Source of the DNA: Selaginella moellendorffii
Lineage: Eukaryota > Streptophyta > Lycopodiopsida > Selaginellales > Selaginellaceae
Assembly (NCBI RefSeq): GCF_000143415.4
Contig: NW_003314263.1
Coordinates: 2,010,749 to 2,074,748 of the forward strand
Direction: 5' to 3'
Length of the DNA: 64,000 nt
In this document: in pieces, positions 30,401-40,576 of the stretch
Numbering within the stretch: position 1 is the first letter of the stretch
Layout: each line of letters starts with the position of its first letter
Made by a program: the position numbers and the translations under genes
The notes under the pieces: generated by a model
Databases searched by the model: none
Told to the model about the DNA's origin: nothing
What the model saw: the letters and a program-made list of their open reading frames with translations, nothing else

Positions 30401-33400
30401 CTGGACTTCTGCGAAATTTCAAAGCACGAGTCAGGAACCGGATTGCCAGGTTACCCTGAGATTACCTGGACTAAAGTCAGCATACACAACGGGCTGGTAG
30501 AACTTCTGTCGCGACACAAAGCACACAAAGGTGTGCCTGTCTCATTCATGTCATCGTCAGCTAATGTTTCTCGAGGACGTTTACCCTCAGTCTTACTGGT
30601 GTCAAGCTTGTTTGAACTTTTCGAGCTTTCTACACTCGCCATGAACTTCTCTTGAGCCGCTCTCATTTTCGCCTACACAAGTGCGCAGTAAGAAAACTTC
30701 CATATTAGCAGAAATAAAAGACAAACCATCATCGCAGCTTGACGCTCCCGAGCGTGAGCTCGTTTCTTCTCTATGTCGGAAAGCTCTGCTTGCAGTTCGT
30801 CCTGCGACGTTCCCTCCGCCTTGGAGGACGAGTCGGTGGATACACGATGTAATATCTCCGGCGCAAGTGACTCGATCGCGTACATACACTGACGGTCTAG
30901 CTCGGCAAAGTTGTGTAGCAGTTTCTTGATGAAGCAGCCGACGTTGGACTGGCTTGTTTCAGAGATAATAAGTTGCGCCCCTTCGCTTGCAATATATTTT
31001 CTCATAAGTATCACCAATAACGAAAGAGTGCTCTGCCGATCAAATAGTTGCGTGCCGTCTGCCCCGCCAACATGCACAAACTCCGGAGCGAGAGCTAGAA
31101 GCGGGGGACGATCGACAGATGATATAGAAGGCCCCGAGACTGATGAAGCTTCCGCTGAGCTTTTGTTGGCAAAAGTGTTGCAGACGTCAAGCCCAAGTGA
31201 TAAAAGGTGAAGGGCAGTAAATAATAAGCTTTCAGGTGCCCGAGACTCCGAAAGGTTCGGCGAGAAAGCAGCGTGGAAAAAGAGAGCTCGCAATATCTCA
31301 TGAACCTTGGCCGACACAGCGATCTTGGAAAGACTCTGTAATGGTAGAAATGGCTTACGCCAGCGAGGTGGTTGACAAAAATGTGCCGATGCCTTGCATG
31401 CCCGTAAGTAGCGTTCTTCAGCCGACTGTAATTCTCGAGGTGTCCATCGAGGGTGATAAAGGTCTAGCTCTCGCCAGCTCTGTTCGCGTAAGACATATTT
31501 ACCCTGCAGGAAACGCGCCAACCAATGTTACAGTACGTAGAGACAAAATATCCTTTCATACCTGTTGCATGCCATGAGGTCTTTTATAGTTGGCCACTGC
31601 TTCCAACGTTTCTTGCATATGCTCATTATCTCGAAGCCGCGGAGGCAATGCATTCGTCAGGGAGCTGTGCGAGGCATCCCCTATTGCCAGGCGTTGAATA
31701 AGTTCCCTACGTAACGATTCTTTCGGCGAAAGACCACAGAAGCCACGTTCTGAAATAATACGAATGAGCAGAACTAACATCTCTTGTGCCAGGACTGGCT
31801 CGTATCTGTTTCAACAAAAAGAAAAAAAATGTCGGGTGAAAAAAAATATATGCAGAGTTAAAATCTTACTCATTCGGCTTCCACAAGTACAGTGAGAAGT
31901 ACTCTGCAAGGCCGAAACAAGTGAAAACTCGTCCCGCAAACTCTTCCGCGGGCGCCATGGACGCGCAGCATTGCAGCATGAACAGGTCGAGCTCTAAACT
32001 GTCTTCACACCTGCTAGATATAAAGTCAATTGCAAATGGATGTCTAGCAAGTCGCACTAACCATTCCACTGACCATGGCACGGCACGATAGATGTCGCAG
32101 AGGCCTACAATGGAGTGACCATTACGACGCCACATCCCAGCATGTACTTGAGAGCATAACACCTGAATTCGAAGAGGATGTTCCATCAGCAAAGCTGGCA
32201 GTCCGGTAACACGAAAAGCTTCGGGAAATAGCTGCAGTAGAGTGCCAGAGGGAGAGGTCGGAGGAGAAGCACTAATCTGGGACTCGTATTCCTCCAGAGC
32301 TTTCTGAAGCAGGAGACCGAGCATTCTGTGAAGCGGGATGTGAAACGAAACCTCTTGCTTGCCAACATCGAACTCCAAGGCCGGCCATTCGTTATCTCCC
32401 GTCAGCAAACTCGAAGACGTTCCCTCGGGTTCCAAAGATGCTCCCATCCACCACCATTCGCTCGTCTCACTCGTATCTGATGATCCATCTATGTCCATCT
32501 CGCTAGCCTCGGACGCTGGCTCTGCAGCTTCAGGTACTGCTCTAACAGCCTCGAGACTTCTTCTTGAAGTGTAGTCCCTGTGCCTGACAGCGTTTGTGAA
32601 TTGCCGATCACGCGTCATCCCCCGAGCTAGCCTTACACGCGGTTGAATCTTTCTTCTCAGCCCAGCGTCCCCTCTGGCCGCCCCAGATGCAAGCTTGGCG
32701 GCCTTGCCAGCTTCTCTTGCTTGATCCGCAGCAAACCAAAGGTCGAGAACACCAACACATTCAGCTATCAACCAGATGAGCGCTTTAGAAAGCTTCGCGC
32801 CTTCCACAATGCAGAAGGCCTCTGTGCTGTGCTCTTCACTTCCGGCTGCTACAGCACCCTGTATACCAACCTGTATACCACCCTGCGCCTGGGTATCACT
32901 TCCCCAACTTGTATCATTTCCCGTAAGACATGTACCCGCGACGAACAGCCGGTGGATGTTGGCCATCTGTGTTTCCAAGAGAAATGCAGCAACCCAGTCT
33001 TCACTCTCTTCCTCGATGTGGATACTTGTGATTCTCTTCTGGGGATACATACCTTGGATGAAAGCCAAAAAGTGCAACCACGTCCTGCACAGTTGCGGAA
33101 ATTCGTGTATTATGTACTGCGCCACCTTCAAGTGACTCATAACATAACGTACATCTTCTACTGCTCGCATGTATGCACGCTCTTGGATGGCAGGCCTAGT
33201 AACCTGTCAGCAAAGCACAGGAAATTAGAACCGACCCCAAAGCAAAGGCATGCCTTACCACAAACCGTCCATCGTCGCCGATACAGGACACAAAGAAATC
33301 CTTCAGTATGCCGAAGAGCATATCCAGGAGCTTCCACTCTACTACAAGACGAGGAGTGAGCGTCGGCACGGTGAAGATCTGTACCGAGAAGCTGCCAAGT

Positions 33401-34529
33401 ATGCTGTGCTCCCTTGGCTGCCTTGCCAACATCTGTTCTTCTTGCAGAGACTCACGTAGAAACTTGGGGTAGCGCTTGATAAAAGTCTGAGCAAACCGGT
33501 ACTTGAAGTTTGGATCCCCGAGTAGCTTATAGAGCAACTCATGCAGCTTCGTATAGACGTTTTTCGGCAGAAGAAACTCAGCAGTGAGCAGGATGTCGAG
33601 CAAGCCGATATCACTGCTACTCAGCTTCTCGGCCGTGAAGCTCAGCATACTTTCGCTACAGTTGCAAAACTCCAGCAGCAAGCTGATAATACTCATCGAC
33701 AGCGGCGACGCAAGCTTCTCCTCCGGGCTCATAGTCGACCACTTCCTAGGCCTTCCGGAAGAAGCCGTCACAGCAGCCGAGAGCCTGTCCTTCCATTCCA
33801 GCAGCATTGCCTCCAGCACCGGACCCAACCGAGCCACCATACCCTCGGACAGTGGAGGGACTTTCCCGGGTCCCCGATGTCTCGAGCAAAATCCACTTTC
33901 CTTCCAGGCAGTACCATCACCGCAGTCGCAGCATCCACCGCTAGTCCGGATCATCGAGTAGTCGTGCGTACTGTGATCGCCAGCTTGAAAGCACGGTACA
34001 CAGATAGCACAAGTTGGATCGTGCTCGCAAGTGTGGCACCGGTAAGCTATGTCGTTCACCCCCCATACTGCTCCACACACGCCTCTAGCGCCACACTGTG
34101 CCTTCACCTCTTCCAGCCCGGACGCTAAATCCCTGTCAAAGGCGCACCATAACAGCCACCCCAGCGCCTCCCGGCATTGAGCCTGGATGGCCTGGCGAGC
34201 CGAGAGTAGCTGGCTATCATCGCTGCCCTCCGGCGTCAAGAGCTCCACCTCTGGATTTTCCGGAAGAATCACCGTCGCCAAGCGCCGCAGCTCCGCCGGA
34301 TGCTCCCTCACATACTCGCCGAATCCCTGCCGCTGCCTCCTCGCCAAATCCTCTGGAAATCCCGATCCAGCAAGCCTCTGCCATGATCGAAACACTCGAT
34401 TTCAGCTCACATTCGATCCCGATGGAGAAATACCTGGACGATTTGATCGGCCACAGCGGCGGTAGCGAGCCCGTCCAGTGCCGGTTCCACGTCCTCCTCG
34501 TCTTGGCCTCCAATCCGCCCTCGCAGCAT
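27424..34529 (-). CDS. PRT6: E3 ubiquitin-protein ligase PRT6 (N-recognin, UBR family)
   Basis: PRT6 recognises basic N-terminal residues of proteins and ubiquitinates them in the Arg/N-degron pathway. In plants this includes ERF-VII oxygen sensing and germination control. I trace 16 exons: 34434-34529, 33259-34377, 31870-33203, 31562-31805, 30727-31503, 30466-30672, 29771-30408, 29660-29711, 29013-29601, 28752-28960, 28144-28697, 27965-28072, 27826-27901, 27692-27769, 27547-27615, 27424-27492. They total 6219 bases, 2072 residues, close to Arabidopsis PRT6 (about 2000). The UBR box (CGAVWGVNDIAYRC to CCDCGDGTAWKESGFCSRH) is at about 133-199. A split RING-type region has PLCALCRD near 1240, CGHAAHYEC near 1450 and CPVCRR near 1493. 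The C-terminal UBR cap has CPRCKTVPERPVLCLLCGRLC. All expected Cys/His are present, so it looks intact. The ATG at 34529 is chosen because exon 1 then reads into IVQRLAGSGFPEDLA, as in the family. Confidence 0.95.
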
Positions 34530-34604
34530 CGCCGCGATCCCAAATCGTCGCGCTATCGCTATCGCTATCGCCGCATCCAAACCCTACCACGACCTATTCA
34601 CTCG
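34530..34604. promoter_or_regulatory. 75-bp head-to-head region between PRT6 and the PPR gene
   Basis: Only 75 bp separate the start codons. The region holds a telo-box (aaaccctacc, 34579-34588) and a (ctatcg)n hexanucleotide run at 34552-34571. Telo-boxes are common in promoters of plant housekeeping genes. A shared promoter is likely, and the 5' leaders may overlap the neighbouring coding sequence. Confidence 0.55.
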
Positions 34605-37313
34605 ATGAGATCTTACAACGCTGTGCTAGCCCTAATAACAGGGGAGAGAGGGCGGCAAGAGCCAGGGATGAATGCGCTCTCCAGCGGCGGCGCTCAATCC
34701 AGCTTCCACGATCTAGATCACTGCGCGCCTAGAATTCCCGGCGGTGGAGCTGGAAAATGCGCCTCCGCCGGGCGCCTGCGAAGATCCGGCTTCAAATCCT
34801 TGCAGCTAGTTCTTGGAAGGTGTAGATTATGCGGCCGCGGCGTCGGATTATCGTCATCGATCGGCCTCCGAGCGCTTCGCTCCAATCGAATCGGTACGTT
34901 TTGCTCGCTCGCGGTGAATAAGGTAGCTAGTAGCAGTAGCAATGGAAGTAGCAGGGCTTTAACTCTAGAAGAACGTAGGGACGTGCGTCAGCTCCTCCAG
35001 ATCGTCGAGAGCAGCTCCAGATTAGGATTCTCGATGAAATGGAACGGCCAGCTCTCGCAGAGACTCGTGGGGGTGATTCTACATATGGTGAAAAATGGAG
35101 AGTCCGCGATGGTTTTCTTCGGCTGGGCTGGAACGAGGCAGGATTTCAGGCACACTGTCCACACATACAATTGTTTCTACGAGGCTCTCATCCGGACTGG
35201 CCAGTGTGAGGAAGCATACAGGCTTTTCAAGGAGAAGTGGCCGCAGGAGCTTATACCCGATTCTATCACCTATGGTATACTGATTCGGGGGCTATGCAAC
35301 TTTGGAAAGCTGAAGCTGGCGTGTAGTCTGTATGAGGAGATGGTGGATCGAGGACTCAGGCCGGTGGTTCTTACGTGCAAGTTTCTTCTCAACGCGCTGT
35401 GCAAGTCCGGGAATCTAGAGTTGGCACTCCGCTACTTTGAGAAAATGTCCAGCATTCCGTGTGCTGCGACGTGGACTATTCTCATAGACGGGCTTTTCAG
35501 GGCGATCAGAGTCGACGAGGCTTGCTACTACTTCGAAGAGATGAAGCATACCGCGATTCCAAACAACTGGACTTACACGGTGGTTATAAATGGCCTCGTG
35601 AAGGCTGGGAAAGTAGCAGAAGCGGAACGGGTTCTCCAGGAGATGCCGGTCCCGACGCTCGCGAATTACACCTCAGTCATCGGTGGACACTGCAAAGCCG
35701 GTGATATGGGAAAAGCTTACCATCTTCTCGAGGACATGAAACGCAAGGGTTACCAGGGCGACAACCTTACGTACAACACGCTCATTCATGGACACTGCAG
35801 GCTGCAAGAGATTGACAGGGCATACGAGCTGCTAGAGGAGATGAAAAGTAACGATTTTGTTCCAGACATCTTCACTTATGACATCCTCATTGCTGGTCTT
35901 TGTAGAGCAAAGCGGCTGAGCGAGGCTCGCGACCTTTTGGGAACTCTACGCAATGAAGATGACTGTACTCCCAACGTTGTTTCCTACAACACCCTGATCG
36001 ATGGCTTTTCCAAAGCCGCCCGTGTCAACGACGCTTATCAGCTCTTTCTAGAGATGGTCACAGCAGGACAACATCCCGATGTAGTGACTTACAGCACTCT
36101 CATCCGAGGACTTTGCAACGCTGGAAGAGCATCCGAAGCCCACTCGTATCTGGAAGAAATGGTTGGCAAGAAAATCTTACCAAAAGTTCCAGTTTACAGC
36201 TCTGTCATCTCTGGGCTTTGTAGAGCAGGCGAGTTGGATGCTGCTTCAACTGTTTTCGACAGTATGGTTGCGAACGGTTGCCAACCAAATCTCGCTGTCT
36301 ACAACTCCCTCATCTACGGGCTGTGCAAGACGGGCAGACTCTGTGATGCAAAGTTGCGCGTGAAGGAGATGACTGAAAGAGGCTGCTCACCGGATGGTGT
36401 CACGTATGGAACACTGATAGTGGGGCTTTGCCGATGGAGCAGAACAGACGAAGCATGTGACCTTTACGTCCGATCACTGGAACAGGGAATCGAAATCAGT
36501 GAAACAAGCTGCAACGTTGTCATAGCCAGCCTCCGCTGTCTTGAGCAAGCTCAACGTGTTCTTCGCGTCGTTCTTGCTACGGGGAATTCTCCAACGGCTT
36601 TTTTCTACGCGACTGTGATCGAGAGCCTCTGCAAAGAGAACAACTTAGCGGAAGCTCGTCAGCTACTTGAAGATATGATCGGAGCAGGAATCAAGCCGGA
36701 TGGCTCTACAGTTGACGCTCTGGTCGGAGCGATGTGTCGTCAAGATAAGGCCGTCGTAGCCATGGCTTTTCTTGAGGAAATGGTGAGGCTCGGTTCCAAA
36801 CCTTCAGTTGGTACGTACAGCACACTCTTGAACGCTCTCTTCAAAGCAGGGAAGCCAAGCGAAGCTCATGTGGTCCTTCGAAGGCTGATAAGCCACACCA
36901 GTTGTTTCCCCGACGAACTCTGGTACGTTGGCCTGATCGCTGCTTACTCAAACCAGGATCAGGTGGAGGAGGCCCGTAACGTCCTCCAGGAGCTGAAAAG
37001 CAAGTGGGGAATCCAAAGCATAGTTGCATACAACACCCTCTTGAAAGGACTTTTCAGGACGCGGAACCTTCAGATGGTTTACGAGCTTCTCAGGGAGATG
37101 AAGAGGAACGAGTTCGTGGTGAATGAGGCTACTTTCAACATTCTGATTCAAGGATTCTGTCGGCTGGGACAGACCGACCGAGCTGTGCGAGTTCTCTCCG
37201 AGATGAAGAAGGTGCTTACTCCCAGCGCTGCTATCATCAAGTTCCTCGTGGATGAACTCGCGAGAGCTGAAAGAGAACAAGAGTCCAAGGATCTTGTCAA
37301 GCGTCCGGTGTGA
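34605..37313 (+). CDS. P-class pentatricopeptide repeat (PPR) protein, organelle-targeted
   Basis: A single-exon protein of 902 residues from the ATG at 34605 (MRSYNAVLALITGERG), or 881 from the ATG at 34668. PPR proteins bind organellar RNA, one base per repeat, and control its processing, stability or translation. The first 100 residues are rich in Ser, Arg and Gly with few acids, as in plastid or mitochondrial targeting peptides. The repeats then run almost without a break (for example TYNTLIHGHCRLQEIDRAYE and VTYSTLIRGLCNAGRASEAH), with about 20 copies of 35 residues. There is no E, E+, DYW or SMR domain, so it is P-class and not an editing factor of the DYW type. The frame is also open far upstream (34098), but that overlaps PRT6 coding DNA and is unlikely to be used. 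Confidence 0.93.
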   Translation: MRSYNAVLALITGERGRQEPGMNALSSGGAQSSFHDLDHCAPRIPGGGAGKCASAGRLRRSGFKSLQLVLGRCRLCGRGVGLSSSIGLRALRSNRIGTFCSLAVNKVASSSSNGSSRALTLEERRDVRQLLQIVESSSRLGFSMKWNGQLSQRLVGVILHMVKNGESAMVFFGWAGTRQDFRHTVHTYNCFYEALIRTGQCEEAYRLFKEKWPQELIPDSITYGILIRGLCNFGKLKLACSLYEEMVDRGLRPVVLTCKFLLNALCKSGNLELALRYFEKMSSIPCAATWTILIDGLFRAIRVDEACYYFEEMKHTAIPNNWTYTVVINGLVKAGKVAEAERVLQEMPVPTLANYTSVIGGHCKAGDMGKAYHLLEDMKRKGYQGDNLTYNTLIHGHCRLQEIDRAYELLEEMKSNDFVPDIFTYDILIAGLCRAKRLSEARDLLGTLRNEDDCTPNVVSYNTLIDGFSKAARVNDAYQLFLEMVTAGQHPDVVTYSTLIRGLCNAGRASEAHSYLEEMVGKKILPKVPVYSSVISGLCRAGELDAASTVFDSMVANGCQPNLAVYNSLIYGLCKTGRLCDAKLRVKEMTERGCSPDGVTYGTLIVGLCRWSRTDEACDLYVRSLEQGIEISETSCNVVIASLRCLEQAQRVLRVVLATGNSPTAFFYATVIESLCKENNLAEARQLLEDMIGAGIKPDGSTVDALVGAMCRQDKAVVAMAFLEEMVRLGSKPSVGTYSTLLNALFKAGKPSEAHVVLRRLISHTSCFPDELWYVGLIAAYSNQDQVEEARNVLQELKSKWGIQSIVAYNTLLKGLFRTRNLQMVYELLREMKRNEFVVNEATFNILIQGFCRLGQTDRAVRVLSEMKKVLTPSAAIIKFLVDELARAEREQESKDLVKRPV

Positions 37314-37606
37314 CGGACACGTATTTGCTCGAGCTGGCCCGGTACGAGTTCTCCCACACCTACTTATCTTTGGTACTCTACTTTCTCAGTGGCTGCAAAG
37401 TCCGTGGAGGTTCGTTCCTTGGCTACAAATCTTGAGGTACCATTTTCTTTTTCCTTCTTACGAGAAGTAAAAGTCAAGCATTTCGTTACAGGATCTGATC
37501 AGCTGCTATATCTGTAACAGTCCGAATCTCAATCGTGGCCATTTCATCCGACGGCCTTCTAAAGAGGAGATTTTTCTTCGAGGACTGTCGTAAGCACTAC
37601 GGGGAA
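37314..37606. other. Short gap between PPR and PEBP genes
   Basis: A 293-bp gap between two plus-strand genes. The frame of the PEBP gene is open from an upstream ATG at 37535 (24 more residues), which would bury the signal peptide, so I prefer the 37607 start. Confidence 0.5.
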
Positions 37607-38346
37607 ATGGCGACTTTCCTCGCTGCTCTAGTAGCATCGGCGATCTTCCTTGTAGAGGCTCACACAGCAGCATCGGCAGCACGATCTTTGCTGGACGTAA
37701 GCTCGCCGGACATCAATTTCCAGACTATCATTCCAGCCTGGGTGGATTCCTATGACAGCCCCTACGTTTCGGTCTCGGCCACTTTCGGCTCTCGAGCAGT
37801 CACCACCACGGGCCAGATGTTCAAGCAAGCTGATACTCAAAAGCCTCCAGTGGTGAGCATCTCAGACATCCACGCCAAGAAAGGAGATCTCTTCACGCTA
37901 CTTATGGTGGATCCGGATGCTGTCAGTCCCGAGAAACCAATCTACAGGAACGTCTTGCACTGGATCGTCACAAACATTCCGACAGGAACAAAAGGTACTT
38001 ATCTTTTCTTTTCATTTCTATCATTCCAGGAACTTAGATTGCGAAACACTTAGATGTATTCAAGCACGGTACAAACACGGCCTCCTATGCTGGCCCTTCG
38101 CCTCCTATGGGTGTCCATCGCTACTACATTCTCGTTTTCAAGCAGGTACTAGATTGCTCTCCAAGTTTCTAGCGGGAACTCTATGATTCTAGGCTCACCC
38201 TCGCGTTGCAGAAGGGTAAGATCACGGCTGGCAAGATCACGAGAAGGCAGCAATTCAGCGTTCGTAAGTTCTCGGACGAGTACTCTCTCGGCTTCCCTGT
38301 TGGTGGAGTCTACTTCACAGTGGAGGCAGGTGTAAAGGTTCTTTGA
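37607..38346 (+). CDS. Phosphatidylethanolamine-binding protein (PEBP) with signal peptide
   Basis: Three exons (37607-37994, 38054-38145, 38212-38346) encode 204 residues. The N-terminus (MATFLAALVASAIFLVEAHT) looks like a cleavable signal peptide, unlike FT, TFL1 and MFT, which are cytosolic or nuclear. The PEBP ligand-pocket motifs are present: DPDAVSPEKPIYRNVLHW near 105-122 and GPSPPMGVHRYYILVFKQ near 143-160. The FT/TFL1 signature GTTDA is replaced by NIPTGTKGDVFKHGTNTA. The last exon (RRQFSVRKFSDEYSLGFPVG) matches the family C-terminus. The acceptor at 38211 is chosen because the earlier AG at 38193 leads to a stop. It is probably secreted or luminal. Whether it signals in flowering is doubtful, and a lipid-binding or protease-inhibitor role is possible. 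Confidence 0.86.
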
Positions 38347-38527
38347 TTTGAACAAGCTAACAAAACCATGGGAAGTAAATAAGCCTCAGGAAATCTAAAG
38401 AAGTTTTCACTTACAAAAGCGTGCAGTGCCTGGAAAAATCTAGCTGCGCCGATTCGTTCTTTACGTAACTTCGACCACAAAGAATTTACTGTACAGAAAG
38501 AATGCTCGTACCTACAAGCTATACCTC

Positions 38528-39696
38528 TCACGTTGCGTGCGTGAATATGGCTTCCACTCGATCTAGCGATGCACTGAGATGTCCCAGATCCAATCCCACC
38601 GGAGGTTCTCCCACTCCCATGGACCTGTCACAAAATTCCCCCAAGCTTTTAATGGCGAGAAGACAAAGCAAGAGTGAGTACTCACCCATGAACATCGGGT
38701 AGGACGTATTCCGCGTTCCATCCAACTCTAACATCAAACCCGGGACAGATTGCCAGTCTTGTCTTTTGCTTGATTTGCGCTGGCCAACAATCGCCCAGGG
38801 ACGATGTCACTCTCCATTTCCAGCCACTTTTTCTGCTGCGAAAGTCGTGTCCTAGCCCAACCTGGGAGAAGGCAAAGTCGATAAGAACTTACTCTTGGAA
38901 GATATTCGTACCTGGAAACTTAGGAGCGGTCCAATCGGGATTTTCCTTGTGATGAGCCGGATATCTCCTTGCTTGGGCTCAAACATGAGCTTCCACTTTG
39001 GATCGTTCCCGACGGGCTTGAGCACGATCTTGGTGTTGCACCCGTGCTCTTGGATCCCATCAAACTGTGGCAAAACCAAAGAAAAAGCTTTTAGCAGATC
39101 AAAGGACCAAAGAAAATCGAAGGAGCGCTCTACTGACTTCCATCCTTTTTTATGTTCTAGTACCTCATCTCTTACTACCTCAAAGTTGGCACCAAGCTGG
39201 TACCCCTCCATTTGCTGCCGGAATTTCACTCGCAGCTCCTTTGGCGTCCAGTTTATCCGATACAAATCCTTCCAAGAGATTTCGTCGCTGGATGATGTGG
39301 AATCGGTGCCTGGGAGCTCTCCATTCGCGCTCTGGAAGAAATCTAGCTAGCATCAGCACAAGATTTAAGAGATTTCACGCACTATACCTGTCTAGAAGAC
39401 CTCAGCGCTTGTATTTCGGGGCTCTCATTCACGAGCTTGTGGATTCCCGAGATCGCCCTGTCGACATGCCGGCCTAGAGCGCTCTGGAGACTCCCCAGCC
39501 GACCTCCAGCTCCATCCTTGCGCCTGGAATCCACGCAGAAATCGCATTCCCCATCCAAACACACGCAACAGAGAGATTCAACCTCGACGCCGACGCGCGC
39601 GCTGGAGATGATTGCGATTGCGATTGCGATTGCGATGCCGCAGCGTTGGCAGCGCCGCGATTCCGGCCGCGCTCCATCTCGACCGATCAGCTGCAT
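38528..39696 (-). CDS. Conserved plant protein of unknown function (beta-rich C-terminal domain)
   Basis: Five exons (39388-39696, 39179-39331, 38912-39064, 38686-38861, 38528-38624) encode 295 residues. I recognise the shape but cannot name a function. The conserved part starts with RINWTPKELRVKFRQQMEGY, continues through KIVLKPVGNDPKWKLMFEPK and a repetitive strand-like region (GHDFRSRKSGWKWRVTSSL, GFDVRVGWNAEYVLPD), and ends with SASLDRVEAIFTHAT. The alternating pattern suggests a beta-sheet domain, as in outer-envelope barrels, but that is a guess. The N-terminal exon contains an Ile-Ala dipeptide run coded by a gattgc hexanucleotide repeat and a Cys-rich stretch (CCVCLDGECDFC). It is convergent with the PEBP gene (182 bp apart) and head-to-head with NIP7. 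Confidence 0.78.
39610..39637. repeat. (gattgc)n hexanucleotide repeat within a coding exon
   Basis: Four perfect gattgc units and a partial unit lie in exon 1 of the minus-strand gene. They encode alternating Ile and Ala. Repeat length changes would keep the frame. Confidence 0.9.
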
Positions 39697-39749
39697 GCTT
39701 TCATTGCGTCTAATCTAAAGAGTACAAACCCTACATTTTTTATTGTTTC

Positions 39750-39900
39750 CCAGGGATTCGAACCTGGAATCGGTCTCACCCCAGGAATCGATCCCGAGAC
39801 CTCGTTAAGATTGTACGCCCAAGGAATCGATCCCCAGACCGCCTACGTTTATTTTACCGCGAATCGGTCTCGCCCAAGGAATCGAACTCGAGGCCTCGTA
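39750..39900. repeat. Array of tRNA T-arm/B-box-like motifs upstream of NIP7
   Basis: Four related copies of a motif like cccaaggaatcgatccc-gag lie at about 39750, 39781, 39811 and 39873. The first (39754-39764) is an exact B-box on the minus strand (GGTTCGAATCC). Two copies of aatcggtctc are interspersed. They resemble tRNA T-arms, but I cannot fold a whole tRNA here. They may be remnants of a tRNA-derived SINE or binding sites for TFIIIC. Confidence 0.55.
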
Positions 39901-39908
39901 AAACCTGG

Positions 39909-39918
39909 GTTTAGGGTT
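39909..39918. promoter_or_regulatory. Telo-box just upstream of NIP7
   Basis: The plus strand reads gtttagggtt, the reverse complement of AACCCTAAAC, 13 bp before the NIP7 ATG. Telo-boxes (AAACCCTAA) near the start are typical of plant ribosomal-protein and ribosome-biogenesis genes, which fits NIP7. A second one (acaaaccctaca) is at 39724-39735. Confidence 0.7.
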
Positions 39919-39931
39919 CTTGCTCGCGGGA

Positions 39932-40483
39932 ATGAGGCCACTGGACGAGCAAGAGACGACGGTGGTGTTTGAGAAGCTCCACAAATTCGTGGGCGCCAAT
40001 CTCCGGCAGATCGTGGAGCGCAAGGACGCCATCACATCTAGCAGGTATTGCTTTCGCCTCCACAAGCAGCGCGTCTACTACGTGAGCGAGGATCTCGTCA
40101 AGAAGGCCACCAATGTGTCGCGGGAGAAGCTCGTCTCGCTGGGCACTTGCATCGGCAAATACACCAAGAGCGGCAAATTCCATCTCACCATCACTTGCCT
40201 CGATCTCCTGGCGGCGCATTCCAAGCACAAGATTTGGCTCAAGCCCTCGGCGGAGATGTCCTTTCTCTACGGCAATCACGTCCTCAAGAGCGGACTTGGA
40301 AGGATCACCGAGAACACCCCGCAGTACGAAGGGGTTGTGATCTATTCCATGTCCGATGTGCCGCTGGGATTCGGGCTGGCTGCGAAATCCACGCACGATT
40401 GCAGGAAGCTGGATCCAAACGACATCGTCGCCCTGCACCAGGCGGATGTGGGAGAGTACCTCCGGCTGGAAGACGATGTGTGA
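39932..40483 (+). CDS. NIP7: 60S ribosome subunit biogenesis protein NIP7
   Basis: A single-exon, 183-residue protein of the normal NIP7 length (about 180). NIP7 is a nucleolar factor for pre-rRNA processing and 60S subunit maturation. The N-terminal domain starts [19 protein letters not shown] and contains [16 protein letters not shown]. The C-terminal PUA RNA-binding domain has [20 protein letters not shown] and [20 protein letters not shown]. It ends [11 protein letters not shown]. The ATG at 39932 is the first in frame and matches the family start. A telo-box precedes it. It is head-to-head with the 38.5-39.7 kb gene (235 bp between starts), and 14-3-3 follows 190 bp downstream. Confidence 0.96.
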   Translation: MRPLDEQETTVVFEKLHKFVGANLRQIVERKDAITSSRYCFRLHKQRVYYVSEDLVKKATNVSREKLVSLGTCIGKYTKSGKFHLTITCLDLLAAHSKHKIWLKPSAEMSFLYGNHVLKSGLGRITENTPQYEGVVIYSMSDVPLGFGLAAKSTHDCRKLDPNDIVALHQADVGEYLRLEDDV

Positions 40484-40513
40484 TTTTTTAGGGTTCTTCC
40501 ATGTCATCTCGTT

Positions 40514-40542
40514 GCCGTTGGATCGACGCCCGATCCAACGGC
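40514..40542. other. 12-bp perfect hairpin in NIP7 3' flank
   Basis: gccgttggatcg and cgatccaacggc pair perfectly around a 5-base loop (acgcc), 31 bp after the NIP7 stop. It could be a stable RNA 3' structure or a short inverted repeat left by an element. Confidence 0.75.
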
Positions 40543-40565
40543 TGAAACGTAACCCTTATGGCGCG

Positions 40566-40576
40566 GGTTCGAATCC
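40566..40576 (+). promoter_or_regulatory. Exact Pol III B-box (tRNA-like relic)
   Basis: GGTTCGAATCC matches the B-box consensus exactly. Bases 40516-40522 (cgttgga) could pair with 40580-40586 (tccagcg) like a tRNA acceptor stem over 71 nt, but the T-stem has only three good pairs and no D-arm is clear. It is a tRNA-like remnant or SINE piece, not a working tRNA. Confidence 0.5.

Noticed and set aside
34098-34604. Upstream extension of the PPR reading frame by about 170 residues
   Set aside because: The extension overlaps PRT6 exon 1, intron 1 and part of exon 2 on the other strand and lacks PPR or transit-peptide character. The ATGs at 34605 and 34668 explain the protein better.
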